A stretch of 64,000 nt of DNA, from NCBI GenBank assembly GCA_018894105.1, contig CM032125.1, forward strand, positions 33,775,032 through 33,839,031, written 5' to 3'. Source of the DNA: Jacaranda mimosifolia. Lineage: Eukaryota; Streptophyta; Magnoliopsida; Lamiales; Bignoniaceae. Position 1 is the first letter of the stretch, and every line of letters begins with the position of its first letter. Positions 34,865-44,838 of this stretch are shown here, piece after piece. Made by a program: the position numbers and the translations under genes. A model generated the notes under the pieces. It had not been told where the DNA came from. It searched no databases and saw nothing but the letters and a program-made list of their open reading frames with translations.

Positions 34865-37800
34865 ATGGTGAACACCAGAAGAGCTGCGTCAGGAAGAGAT
34901 GAAAACAGGAGATCTAATTCCCCTGCCCCTCGCCAGGATCAAGCGCAGACTGCTCCGGGGCCCAGTGCCCCGTCAGAACCCGTGGTTACGTTGACCATGC
35001 CCCAGTTAATGCAGCTCATCAGCGAGCAAATATCGGCTCAAATCTCAGCCCAGCTGTCCGCCGCTCTGAACCGCCACGCAGCCCAACCAGAGCCGGCGGC
35101 CAGCGCCACACCTCAGCCAGCCGGGCCGGAGAGAGCCCCGCAAGCGGAGTGTTCGCCACCTAGACGCCCTTCCAGGCGAGAACCAAGTCCAAGGTTCTTT
35201 CCCAGGGAAGCCTCCCGACCACAGCCAAGAGAGGAAGTGGCAGACAGCGTAGACCATGACACCCGGCCCCTTCGAGCCCCGCAGCGCGATAGGGCCGAGC
35301 GTCCCCGCAGCCGGAGGGAGCGAGACCAGCAGGAGTTTGAGGAAGTTTCTCACCAAGTGCAACAACTTAACAAGCGCTTGGAAGAGCTCTCGAGACGAAA
35401 CGCCGACAGGCCCGCGCAACCGGAACCTCCCTCGAGATTCCGCAGGGAAAGGGACTCTCCATTCGTTCAGGAGATTATCGAAGAGCGTATCGCGGTAGAT
35501 GCCAAAATTCCTACTGGGCTGCCACGGTACGATGGCTCAACCGACCCGAATGAACACCTGTTGCAGTTCGAACACATGATGCAACTGCACGGGCACAACG
35601 AATTCATCCATGCGAAAATGTTGGTAACCACTTTCCAGGGAGTGGCTCTGGATTGGTTTGTGAAGCTAGAGCCAGCGTCCATCTATTCGTATGACCAGTT
35701 GTGCGATAAATTCCTCCACCAATTCGCCAGCAGGAGGAAAGCGAAGCTGCCCCACACCCATTTACACACCGTGAAACAGGCGGAGAGAGAATCCTTAAGG
35801 GATTTCTTCACCCGGTTCAACACGAAAGTCTTGAAAATCGAAAGTCCGAGGATAGAGTTTCTGATCGATGTGCTGTTCCTAGGCCTGAGGCACAAGGAGT
35901 GTGCCAATGCATTGGTGCGGGCGCAACCCCGCACAATGGAGGAGCTCCTGGACTTGGCAGAGCGGTACATGACACAAGAAGAAATGAACAAAATGAAGTA
36001 TGGCGCCATGGAGACCGACAAGAAGAAAGGAAAGGAGAGGGAGGATAAATCGAACAGGGACGGACGCAGGTCTCCAATCAGGCGCTTCACTGACTACACG
36101 CCGCTCTCCGTCCCGAGGAAGGAAGTACTCTTCGCCATTCAGCATGATAACTTGTTGAAGAAGCCCCGGAAAATAGCAGAAACGGAGGCCATGAAAAAGT
36201 CTGGGAAGTTCTGCTACTTCCACAAGCAGAAGGGGCACGATACAGAGGACTGCTTCAACCTGAAGGACGAGATCGAGAGGCTGATCAGGCAGGGGCACCT
36301 AAAGAAATTTGTCGAGGAGAAACCTCGGCGTGAGGAGGGCCAGGTCGATCGGACTCCCCGTAGAGAAAGGTCGACCAGCCCAAGAAGAGATGACAGGGGG
36401 AAGAAGCCCGCCCATGAAACCCACCCGCCCATCAGAGGGGTTATTGATATGATCGCTGGGGGACCCACGGGAGAGGATTCTCGAAACGCTAGGAAGCAGA
36501 CTCAAAGACGTCTCGACTCGACCAGACCACCGAGGGTCGATACTGTTTTCCAGGTTGCACCGAGCTCAGACCTGATCTCTTTCACCGACGCCGATCTTAA
36601 CCACCTCGACAATCAGGACGCGGATCGGAAAATCGATTGCCCCATGGTGGTGTCTGTCGAGATTGCCAACTTCGAGGTGCGGAAGGTTCTGGTCGACAAT
36701 GGCAGTTCAGCGAACATCATATTCTCATCCGCTTTGAACAGAATGAACCTGGGCAAGCTGAAACTCAAGCCCGTCCGGACGCCACTAGTAGGATTCGGCG
36801 GGTCGGAGATAATCCCGGAGGGGTCCATCAACCTTTCCACGACCTTCGGACAAGGCCACCGCAGCCGCACATTGATGATCAGCTACCTGGTGGTCGATGC
36901 CCCCTTCGCCTACAATGCCATCTTGGGGCGCCCGGCCCTCAATGAATTCAAAGCCATCGCATCTACATACCACATGAAAATAAAATTCCCAACCCCAGCT
37001 GGAGTCGGCGAAATTTTATGTAATATTAAAGATGCATGGCGTTGCTACACAATCTCGGTCGACTCCAACGAGCAGAAGAGGAGGCCACAGTTAAAGCCCT
37101 CAGGGGACGCCCCCGTAGCGAAACCTGACGAGGGACCTTCAACAAAGAAGAGAAAGCTAGAGGACACCCACGTCGAACCAACAGGGGAGTTCAAAACTAT
37201 AGAGCTCGAGCCGGGAAACCCCGACAAAACGACAAGGATTGGGGCGGACTTAGGAGATCGACTGGAATTCCTCATAATCGACTTCCTCCGGCGCAACCTG
37301 GATGTCTTCGCCTGGAAGGCAACTGACTTGCAGGGCATCGACCCCGACATCATTGTCCACAGGCTCAATGTGGACCCCGCCCACAGGCCAGTTCGACAGA
37401 AAAAAAGAACTTTTAATGCTGAGCGCTCCCAAATCATCCAGGAGGAGGTTAGTAAGCTGTTAGAGGCAGGGTATATTGTAGAAGTCCATTATCCCTCATG
37501 GTTATGTAATGTAGTACTTGTCCCTAAGAACGAGGGAAAATGGAGAATGTGTAACGATTTTACTGATTTAAATAAAGCATGCCCTAAAGATCCTTACCCC
37601 TTGCCTCGTATTGATTCACTTGTGGATTCCATTGCCGGTTGCGAGTTGTTAAGTATGATGGACGCGTTCCAAGGGTATTACCAAATATTCATGGCACCGG
37701 AGGACAGAGAAAAAATCTCTTTTGTCGTTCCCAACGGGGTTTATTGCTTTTTGGTTATGCCGTTTGGGCTTAAAAACGCAGGGGCAACCTACCAAAGACT

Positions 37801-39109
37801 CGTTAATTTCATGTTCAAAAACGAAATTGGAAAGTCAATGGAGGTATATGTGGATGATATGATTGTGAAAACTAATAGGGCAGAAAATCATTTGGCCGAC
37901 TTGAACCATACATTCTCGATTTTGAGGGCGTTCGGCATGAAATTGAATCCCAACAAATGCACCTTCGGGGTTCGTGGGGGAAAGTTTCTGGGTTACATGG
38001 TCAGCCAGAGAGGAATCGAGGCCAACCCGCAGAAAATCCAGGCAGTCCTCGACATAGCTCGACCGCGTTCAGTGCGGGAAGTTCAGAGCCTCGTCGGCAG
38101 GGTTATTGCGCTGGGAAGGTTCATAGCCCGGTTGGCAGATAAGAGCTTGCCCTTCCTCAAGGTATTAAGAAACACAAAGAAGTCCGGATTCAAATGGGAT
38201 GACCAGTGTGATCGAGCCCTACTCGACCTCAAGCAATATCTTTCTTCGCCACCTTTGCTGGCCAAGCCCGAGCTCGGGAAGGTCCTGGACTTGTATTTGG
38301 CGGTCTCTCCAGCATCCATCAGTTCGGTGTTGACAACACTCAGAGATGGAAACCCTTGCCCAGTTTACTACTGCAGTAAGGCTCTCCAGGGGCCGGAGCA
38401 CAATTATCTGGAGATTGAAAAATTTGCCCTAGCACTTGTTACAGCCGCAAGGAAGCTCCGTCCATACTTCCAGTCACATACAATTTCAGTATTGACGAAC
38501 CAACCATTGAAACAAGTCTTCTCGAAGCCGGATACTTCGGGTCGACTGACCAAGTGGGCCATCGAGCTCGGCGAGTTCGACATCCGTTTCCAACCGCGGG
38601 TAGCTATCAAGGCTCAGGTGCTGGCAGACTTCATACTCGAAAGGGTTGACTTGCCATCGACGCCCGTCGACGAGACGCAGGTTTGGACTTTGCACGTCGA
38701 CGGCTCCGCGACGTCCTCCGGGGGAGGGATCGGGGTTTCTCTTCGGTCCCCAATGGCTGAAAACTATGATTTCGCAGTAAAGTTGGACTTCCCAGTCACT
38801 AATAATGAAGCAGAGTATGAGGCCCTCATCGCGGGCATGCGTATGGCCATTGACAGAGGGGTCGACAAACTGGCTTCCTTTACAGATTCTCAGCTCGTGG
38901 CGGAGCAGGTCGAAGGGAACTTCGAAGCGAAAGAAACCAAAATGGCCCACTATTTGGCGGAAGTGCAACAGTTGAAACGGATGTTTGGGCACTTTTCTTT
39001 GAGCCAGATCCCTCGATCTGAGAACGAGAGAGCAGATGCACTTTCAAAGCTCGCCAGCTCGGCGAAGGGTACCCGGGAAGGCTCGATAACATTTCTAATA
39101 GCCGAGTAG
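34865..39109 (+). CDS. Gag-Pol polyprotein: Gag, protease, RT, two RNases H
   Basis: 1414 codons from the ATG just after the PBS. Residues 1-215 are Gln/Pro/Arg-rich with a predicted coiled coil. The retrotransposon Gag domain spans about 220-370. A CX2HX4HX4C knuckle lies near 450 (CYFHKQKGHDTEDC). The aspartic protease has DNGSSAN at about 610. RT covers about 830-1100, with YVDD at 995-998 and MPFGLKNA before it. A gypsy-type RNase H follows at about 1130-1230. A second, complete RNase H lies at about 1275-1400, with the carboxylates in HVDGSA, NNEAEYEAL, FTDSQLV and ENERADALS. The frame ends at TAG (39107-39109), beyond which the same frame stays open into the integrase. Gag packages the RNA; the enzymes copy it in the cytoplasm. 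Confidence 0.95.
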   Translation: MVNTRRAASGRDENRRSNSPAPRQDQAQTAPGPSAPSEPVVTLTMPQLMQLISEQISAQISAQLSAALNRHAAQPEPAASATPQPAGPERAPQAECSPPRRPSRREPSPRFFPREASRPQPREEVADSVDHDTRPLRAPQRDRAERPRSRRERDQQEFEEVSHQVQQLNKRLEELSRRNADRPAQPEPPSRFRRERDSPFVQEIIEERIAVDAKIPTGLPRYDGSTDPNEHLLQFEHMMQLHGHNEFIHAKMLVTTFQGVALDWFVKLEPASIYSYDQLCDKFLHQFASRRKAKLPHTHLHTVKQAERESLRDFFTRFNTKVLKIESPRIEFLIDVLFLGLRHKECANALVRAQPRTMEELLDLAERYMTQEEMNKMKYGAMETDKKKGKEREDKSNRDGRRSPIRRFTDYTPLSVPRKEVLFAIQHDNLLKKPRKIAETEAMKKSGKFCYFHKQKGHDTEDCFNLKDEIERLIRQGHLKKFVEEKPRREEGQVDRTPRRERSTSPRRDDRGKKPAHETHPPIRGVIDMIAGGPTGEDSRNARKQTQRRLDSTRPPRVDTVFQVAPSSDLISFTDADLNHLDNQDADRKIDCPMVVSVEIANFEVRKVLVDNGSSANIIFSSALNRMNLGKLKLKPVRTPLVGFGGSEIIPEGSINLSTTFGQGHRSRTLMISYLVVDAPFAYNAILGRPALNEFKAIASTYHMKIKFPTPAGVGEILCNIKDAWRCYTISVDSNEQKRRPQLKPSGDAPVAKPDEGPSTKKRKLEDTHVEPTGEFKTIELEPGNPDKTTRIGADLGDRLEFLIIDFLRRNLDVFAWKATDLQGIDPDIIVHRLNVDPAHRPVRQKKRTFNAERSQIIQEEVSKLLEAGYIVEVHYPSWLCNVVLVPKNEGKWRMCNDFTDLNKACPKDPYPLPRIDSLVDSIAGCELLSMMDAFQGYYQIFMAPEDREKISFVVPNGVYCFLVMPFGLKNAGATYQRLVNFMFKNEIGKSMEVYVDDMIVKTNRAENHLADLNHTFSILRAFGMKLNPNKCTFGVRGGKFLGYMVSQRGIEANPQKIQAVLDIARPRSVREVQSLVGRVIALGRFIARLADKSLPFLKVLRNTKKSGFKWDDQCDRALLDLKQYLSSPPLLAKPELGKVLDLYLAVSPASISSVLTTLRDGNPCPVYYCSKALQGPEHNYLEIEKFALALVTAARKLRPYFQSHTISVLTNQPLKQVFSKPDTSGRLTKWAIELGEFDIRFQPRVAIKAQVLADFILERVDLPSTPVDETQVWTLHVDGSATSSGGGIGVSLRSPMAENYDFAVKLDFPVTNNEAEYEALIAGMRMAIDRGVDKLASFTDSQLVAEQVEGNFEAKETKMAHYLAEVQQLKRMFGHFSLSQIPRSENERADALSKLASSAKGTREGSITFLIAE

Positions 39110-40399
39110 CCTTGTATTCCACCAGCAGGCCGTGACCAGGTCGGGTGTATCGACGAGAGAGACTCGTCTTGGCAGCACCCTATCAAGCTTTACCTCAGTA
39201 AAGGCACCTTGCCAGATGATCACAAGCAGGCACGGAAACTCAAAGGCTTAGCACCCAAGTATGCATTAGATGAACACGGGCAGTTGTACAGAAGGTCGAT
39301 CGCAGGACCCCCACTCAGATGCTTAGACCCCGATCAGGCCAAAATGGTACTGCAGGAAGTGCATGCCGGTATTTGCGGTAACCACTCCGGAGGCAGGTCG
39401 CTGGCGCACAAGGTCACTCGATATGGGTATTTTTGGCCCAACTTGCTCAAAGATTCTGTCGATTTCGCCAGAAAGTGCCCCTCCTGCCAGCTGCATGCCA
39501 AAATCCAGCATCAACCGGCCGCACCAATGACTAATGTCAGCGTCACTTGGCCGTTTGACCAGTGGGGCATTGATATCGTCGGCTCACTCCCCAAGACATC
39601 TGCACAGCGAAAGTTTATCATTGTGGCCGTCGAGTATTTTACAAAGTGGGTAGAGGCTGAGGCAGTCCCCAAGATCACTGATGCGGCCATCAAGAGTTTT
39701 ATATGGAAAAATATTGTGTGTCGATTCGGACTGTCGAAGGTCCTGATCTCCGACAATGGAACTCAATTTCAGAGCAAGAACACCAGAAGGTGGTGTGAGA
39801 CCTTGGGGATCGCGCAACACTTCACCTCGGTAGGGAATCCCCAAGCCAACGGCCAGACCGAGGTCACTAATCGAACAGTCTTAGACCACATCAAAAGCAG
39901 AATAGCGGGCACAGGAGCTAGTTGGGCAGATGACCTCCCGGGTGTTCTCTGGGCTTATCGAACGACTCCTCGAACAGCTACTGGCCATAGCCCCTACAGC
40001 TTGGTCTATGGGTCCGAAGCGGTAATACCGTCTGAATTGCTTCAGCACACGGCAAGGGTCATCCACTACAACCCAATAACTAACACATCGGAACGGGCCT
40101 TGGATCTGATCACTATAGATGAGAAGCGCCGATCGGCCTACAACCAGATGCAGCGTTACCGTTCCAAAATGGCAGACCGATATAATAAGACGGTCCGCCC
40201 GAGAAGCTTTAAAGTAGGAGATCTCGTCCTGAAAAAAGTGGAGGTCTCCAAGCCAGTTGGGAAACTCGACCCAAAGTGGGAAGGTCCCTATACGGTTGTT
40301 AAGGTTTGCAAGAATAATGCCTACAGGCTAGCCGCCACCACAGGCCAAGAGCTACCTCGGCCATGGAACGCGGTAAATCTTAGAAAATTTTTTGTTTAA
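39107..40399 (+). CDS. Integrase, same frame as Gag-Pol after one TAG
   Basis: After the TAG the frame reads on without interruption to TAA at 40397-40399. The first ATG is at 39209 (396 codons), but the codons before it (for example SSWQHPIKLYLSKGTLP) look like the normal linker, so the integrase probably belongs to one polyprotein. Visible parts: an HHCC zinc-binding region (HAGICGNHSGGRSLAHK through CPSCQ), the core with Asp in QWGIDIVG, Asp in LISDNGTQF and Glu in GQTEVTNRT, and a C-terminal region with KVGDLVLKK and KWEGPYTVVKV. Integrase inserts the DNA copy into the genome. Either the TAG is a recent mutation (CAG to TAG is one step) or it is read through. Confidence 0.9.
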
Positions 40400-40629
40400 T
40401 CATTTGCTTGGCATTCTTTGTTTAATTATTTGCTTGGCAACCAGTGTGCTTTGTTTAAGTTGTTTGATTGGCAATTGCTATTGTTTGTGTAATTGTTAAT
40501 TTGGCAACTGATGTGCCATATCTAGTTGTTTATTGGGCAATTGTTGTCGTTCGGGTAACTATCCAATTCGGCAACTGCCACATCGATTGTGCGTAACCAA
40601 AGCGCTCTATTATTCAAGGATTCAGCCAC
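40400..40629 (+). repeat. Degenerate short repeats after integrase
   Basis: Units resembling 'ttgtttaattNtttgcttggcaa' recur about six times with spacing of roughly 30-45 bp between 40403 and 40575. They carry many changes. This is a non-coding part between pol and the antisense gene. Confidence 0.5.
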
Positions 40630-40886
40630 AAGTCGACGCCCGCGAGTCTCGGCCACCCTAGTCGACCAAGCAGTCGACGACGGGATATTACAACCAAGTC
40701 GACGCCCACGAGGCTCGGCCACCCTAGTCGACCAAGCAGTCGACGACGGGATATTACAACCAAGTCGACGCCCACGAGGCTCGGCCACCCTAGTCGACCA
40801 AGCAGTCGACGACGGGATATCACAACCAAGTCGACGCCCACGAGGCTCGGCCACCCTAGTCGACCAAGCAGTCGACGACGGGATAT
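40630..40886 (+). repeat. 66-bp tandem repeat, 3.9 copies
   Basis: The string aagtcgacgcc starts at 40630, 40696, 40762 and 40828, an exact 66-bp period. Each unit includes 'ctcggccaccctagtcgacc' and 'gcagtcgacgacgggatat', with only a few substitutions between units. Because 66 is a multiple of three, several frames stay open through it (for instance 40522-41073 on the minus strand and 40589-40972 on the plus strand), but these are products of the repeat. Such arrays between pol and the 3' LTR are typical of Tat-lineage elements. Confidence 0.95.
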
Positions 40887-41172
40887 GGGCCAATAAGTCG
40901 AAGTCCATCGCGAGGAAGCAATCGACCCGGTACTTTAAACAAGTATCAAAAACAAATATCAAACACATATAAAAACATACAAGGCCGCGACATACATGGC
41001 CGATGCAAAGTTCTCGACAAGTTTCGGCACACAATGTACTCAGCCATATTTGGCAATAAAATAAAGAATGCACATTGAATTTCGGGAAAAAGCCTTCAAC
41101 AGGCCTTGAATTGTTTCATTAAAATAAATAAAGCATTTACATCAAAAAAAAAAAAAAAAAATTACAGAAGCC

Positions 41173-43623
41173 CTAGTTAGAGCTGCCGGAACCTTCGGCT
41201 GCAGCTCGAGGCTCTCGGGGTTCCGGAGGCGCCATCGCAACGGGAACAGCCGAGGTGACAGGTAGGGAAGGGCTGGCGGCTGAAGGCATGAATAACCGAG
41301 GAGAACCAGGGAAGAACGAGGAAGCCTCTGCCTTATTCTCGCTAATTGCAAAGGCGAGATCCCCGGCAAATTCGAACTCCCTGCCCACCTCTTTGAGCTT
41401 CTTTTCGAGCTCTGCCTTCCGAAGCTCGTTGGGGCTTAGGGCCGTCGTGTCGACAGCATCGTCTTCCACAGGGCTCGCCTCATCATCCTCTTCGGCCAGT
41501 GGTCGAAGCTGTTCGTCATAGCTCAGGCCCATCTTGGCCCGGTCCGACTCCCGAATTTCGTAGCCCAAATGCTGCAGTTGAGCAATCGCTTTCCTAAAAG
41601 CGTTGCTCGCATCCTCCACGGAGAGCACAACGCTGGCATCCTGGAAGGCGGGGCTCACCATAAACTGCTGGACCGCCTCTTTCCGTACTTCGGGCAGAAC
41701 CCGAGCAAACTCTTCCCTCGCCTCGACGAGGCGCTCGCTTCGGCCGGCCGCCCGACCAGACTCATAGGCCACTTGGACGTCCAATTCCAGCCTCTTCAGC
41801 TTAGCCTCCATCTTCGTCCGCTCGGTCACGGCCAGAACGACATCCTGGTCCTTGGCCTCCAGCTCCTGGGCGTACTTCTTCACAACTTCTTCGAGCTTAG
41901 TGACCCGAAGTTGGGCGGACTCGTACAGTGCCTTGAGGGTTTCAGCATCCTCACCCCCCTCTAGTCGCTCGTGGTCAGCGAGCGCCGCCTCAGCTCGGCG
42001 GAACATGTGATAAGACAGCTGCTCGGCCTGGAAGAAAAGAGGTCAAATTGGCAGATATCATCGAAAAAAAAAAAACTGGTTTCTAGAGTTTACCATATTC
42101 GCGTGATACGCGTACTTGCACAATAGTCCAGGCTGCGTCAACCCCAGAAATTTTCTATGGTCGGCCAGGAACTGGCTGGCCATCAACACCTTCAACGGGT
42201 CCATCCCAGTCGGCCCCGATGTCGACATGCTTGCCGCATTATCGACGCCCACGCTTGCGTCGGTACTGAACCGCGGAGAAGGATACTTCCGCAGGTTGGC
42301 AAACACTTCCGCAGTTCGGTCCGCGAATAACTCAGCGCCGGTAGGTGTTGCCGCCAGGGCGCTCTTCGATTTCCCTTTTCCCCCTCGCCCAGCTGCGGTC
42401 TTCTTCGCGGGGGGAGGGGGGGCGGCACGCTCACCCAATGGCCTTTTCCCCCGACCAGCGGTGCGCTCGACCTCAGCTGATCGATCTGGGGATGGCGTTG
42501 AAGCAGCAGTTGGAGCAGGAGCAAGTCGAGGAGTCTCCTTGGCAGCCGTCGATTCTTCTCGGCTTTCAGTTCCTTGTCGTCGCTGTTTGTTCTTTTCAGC
42601 TCGAGCCAAAGCGGCAGCCCTCGACCTGGTCATGATGTTGTCGCATTCTACAAAAGAGCAAAACGCATTAGCGGCAGAAAAATCAAACAGCAAAGCGACT
42701 CAACATATCACACACATTTCGACTCTACCTATCTCATGCCCAGCAGAAATATTTAAAGGGGCCGGCGATAGCCCAGCCCACACCATCAGCCTCTCCTCGA
42801 GGAGTACAGTGGCCTCGAGTTGTCCGAAATCGACTAAATCTCTCACAAACGTGCTCGACCAGGACGGTGTGTGATTTCCCAGCACCTCGACTGGCCCTCT
42901 CGACCACTCTCGAGGAACATCAAACCCCCTCCCTGACCGAATAAAGAAGTAGCGTTTCTTCCACCCCTGACCATAAGAAGAGGAAGGAGCTACTAAAAAC
43001 CTCCGACGAGGTCGAGCACTCAGATAGTAAAACCCCGTCTCCTCGGTACTACCGGACTTTCGTGAGACGCAAAGGTAAAAAAGGTTTGAAAAATTCTCGA
43101 AGCTCGGTGGTTGGTCGAAAAGTCGCATTAAAACAATAAAACTGCACAGGGTAGAAAAACAATTTGGCAAAAGCTGGGTAACGCACACCTTTAGACCCCC
43201 GAACAAACCCAGCATACTATCATTCAGAGGAAACCTAAGCCCACACCTAAGGGCATCCTCAAAAATAGCTATGCAGCCGGGTGGTGGGCAATGCATTCGA
43301 CCAGACGGCCCAGGTACGATTAATTCGAACTCTTCGGGAATATAGTAAAGCTCCCGGAGCCGGTCTAAATCTGCAGAAGTCACGGTGGAAGCTATTTCAC
43401 TATAGTGATTAAGAGTGAATAGCCTCCCCCGAGAATGGGGTCCCCCTCTGGACCCAGTTTCCCCCATACCCTCGCTGCTCGAGCGCCCCGGCCCGGAGCC
43501 ACTAGAACGAGGCCCAACCTCGGCCGGCCCACCGGACGAAACAGAGGGCCCCCTACGCCCCTCCGACACGGTGGCCTCACTATCATCTCCCTGTCCATTA
43601 CTGGAACCACGCACACGAGACAT
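41173..43623 (-). CDS. Antisense three-exon gene of the retrotransposon, about 767 aa
   Basis: Three open stretches on the minus strand join in frame through strong splice sites: exon 1 43623-42729, exon 2 42647-42094, exon 3 42027-41173. Intron 1 (81 nt) starts GTAGAG and ends CTTTTGTAG; intron 2 (66 nt) starts GTAAAC and ends TTCTTCCAG. The phases fit exactly, giving 768 codons including the stop. Residues 1-70 are Gly/Ser/Pro/Arg-rich. About 75-170 resembles the 'putative gypsy-type transposon' domain (LIVPGPSGRMHCPPPG, CGLRFPLN, LLPN). Exon 2 is basic with KR-rich, NLS-like strings and then FLADHRKFLGL. Exon 3 is a long coiled coil with an acidic tail. Antisense extra frames are known in Tat elements; their role is unknown. 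A TATA box lies upstream. Confidence 0.85.
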
Positions 43624-43808
43624 CCCTCTCAGAAAAGGAAAATTGCTCAGAAGAAGCTAGAAAAGAATACTTACTAAGTTTCAGAAAAACCAACAAGGAT
43701 TTGAGGTGAAGGAGCAGAAAATATCGACTCCGGCGGAGGAACGTTTTCTAAGGATCACAGAAGAAGTTAGAAGAGGCAAAAAGTAGAAATGGGCTGAATT
43801 AGGTCCCA

Positions 43809-43816
43809 TATTTATA
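43809..43816 (-). promoter_or_regulatory. TATA box of the antisense gene
   Basis: On the minus strand the string is CCTATAAATATGGG, a near-ideal plant TATA box, about 186 bp before the ATG at 43623. It lies inside the element, outside the LTR, and points away from the 3' LTR, so the gene likely has its own promoter. Confidence 0.6.
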
Positions 43817-44050
43817 GGGTTAGCGGCGCGTTTACCCAAGCGTTGTGGTTACCCAGGCGTCGCTGCAGATACCGAAGCGTTAGTAATAATGTGGAACCTC
43901 TCACGTTGCCCACGCGCGCCGTACGCGCACCGCGATGTAACAGATTAGTTAATGCACAAAACCCTGGTCGATTTTCAAAAACCCTTGTCGAGTCGCATTA
44001 AAACTCGCTACTTCCCAACGCCATTCGTCGACTCCTCCGAACCGCCTTGC

Positions 44051-44062
44051 GAAGTGGGGGGA
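44051..44062 (+). other. Polypurine tract
   Basis: gaagtgggggga lies four bases before the 3' LTR. It is the expected primer site for plus-strand DNA synthesis and has the usual form for this lineage. Confidence 0.85.
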
Positions 44063-44066
44063 CTCA

Positions 44067-44838
44067 TGATATGGGGTGACCCTAAAGGCCCAAGTCGGTT
44101 ATCCTTGGGGCCAGGCCCAACCCTTGAGTAGAGGCCCACTCCATGCGCGGCGGGTCGACTAAATTCGACCAGCCGAGCTTGCCCTCGACTGCACCTCAAG
44201 TTTCTCAGACCAACTCGACCAAAACTGCCACGATCTCAGGTCGGGTTCCGTACTTTCCTTTTGCCACAGCGTTAAACTCGTCGATCGGTGTCGACCTACT
44301 TCAGGTCGATCCCGGTGTCGAAGTTCCGTACGGTCTCCTGCCACCGCATTTAATGCGTTGACTGGCACCACGCCACCGCATTAATGGAGCACGCCACTCC
44401 CTCGCCGTCTGACACAGCAGGCGCCGCACTAGGTACGATCACATCCTGCAGCAGGAAGGGACATCTAGCTGGCAAGTACAAATGGGGGGAATTACCCGGT
44501 AGCCCCATGGGGAAAGGCTGAAGGTCCACATTGGATTCAGGGGCATTTTGGGCAATCCACCCCGGAGGATGGCAAATATAAAAGCCCCGAAACAGAACCC
44601 TAAGAGGTATGCGCACATAAAACTATCAAGTTTACCTTGAATTCCATGAGGAACATCCCGTTTTCTATCCCTTACTGACTTGAGTGTCGGAGGGTCTTAG
44701 CCGAGGACCTCTCGGCTAGCCTAACGTTTGCTTTGGTTGCAGGATTTCATCTCCTTTGCTATCGGATACTATCTTTATTGGGCCGAAACTCACCTAATAA
44801 GAGATCGGACCATCATCATACGTTTTGAACCCGTATCA
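44067..44838 (+). repeat. 3' LTR
   Basis: 772 bp and colinear with the 5' LTR without indels. Ten substitutions were counted by eye. It provides the polyadenylation region for the sense transcript; no further gene lies inside it. Confidence 0.95.

Larger units (their letters stand above)
34052..44838 (+). mobile_element. Complete Ty3/gypsy Tat-lineage LTR retrotransposon, 10,787 bp
   Basis: Two 772-bp LTRs bound the element. They begin TGATA and end TATCA, and a perfect 5-bp duplication ATTTT flanks them (34047-34051 and 44839-44843). Order inside: PBS, gag, protease, RT, RNase H, second RNase H, integrase, tandem repeats, antisense gene, PPT. The second RNase H, the long region between integrase and 3' LTR and the antisense reading frame place it in the Tat lineage. 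The LTRs differ at 10 sites (about 1.3 percent), so insertion is recent; with a rate near 1.3e-8 per site per year this would be about half a million years (rate assumed). It is much more GC-rich than its surroundings. Confidence 0.95.

Noticed and set aside
40630..40886. CRISPR-like array
   Set aside because: The whole 66-bp unit is repeated without unique spacers, and it lies inside a plant retrotransposon.
40522..41073. 183-codon minus-strand ORF and 127-codon plus-strand ORF over the same bases as possible genes
   Set aside because: Both run through the 66-bp tandem repeat, whose period is a multiple of three, so open frames follow automatically. The repeated peptides have no family features.
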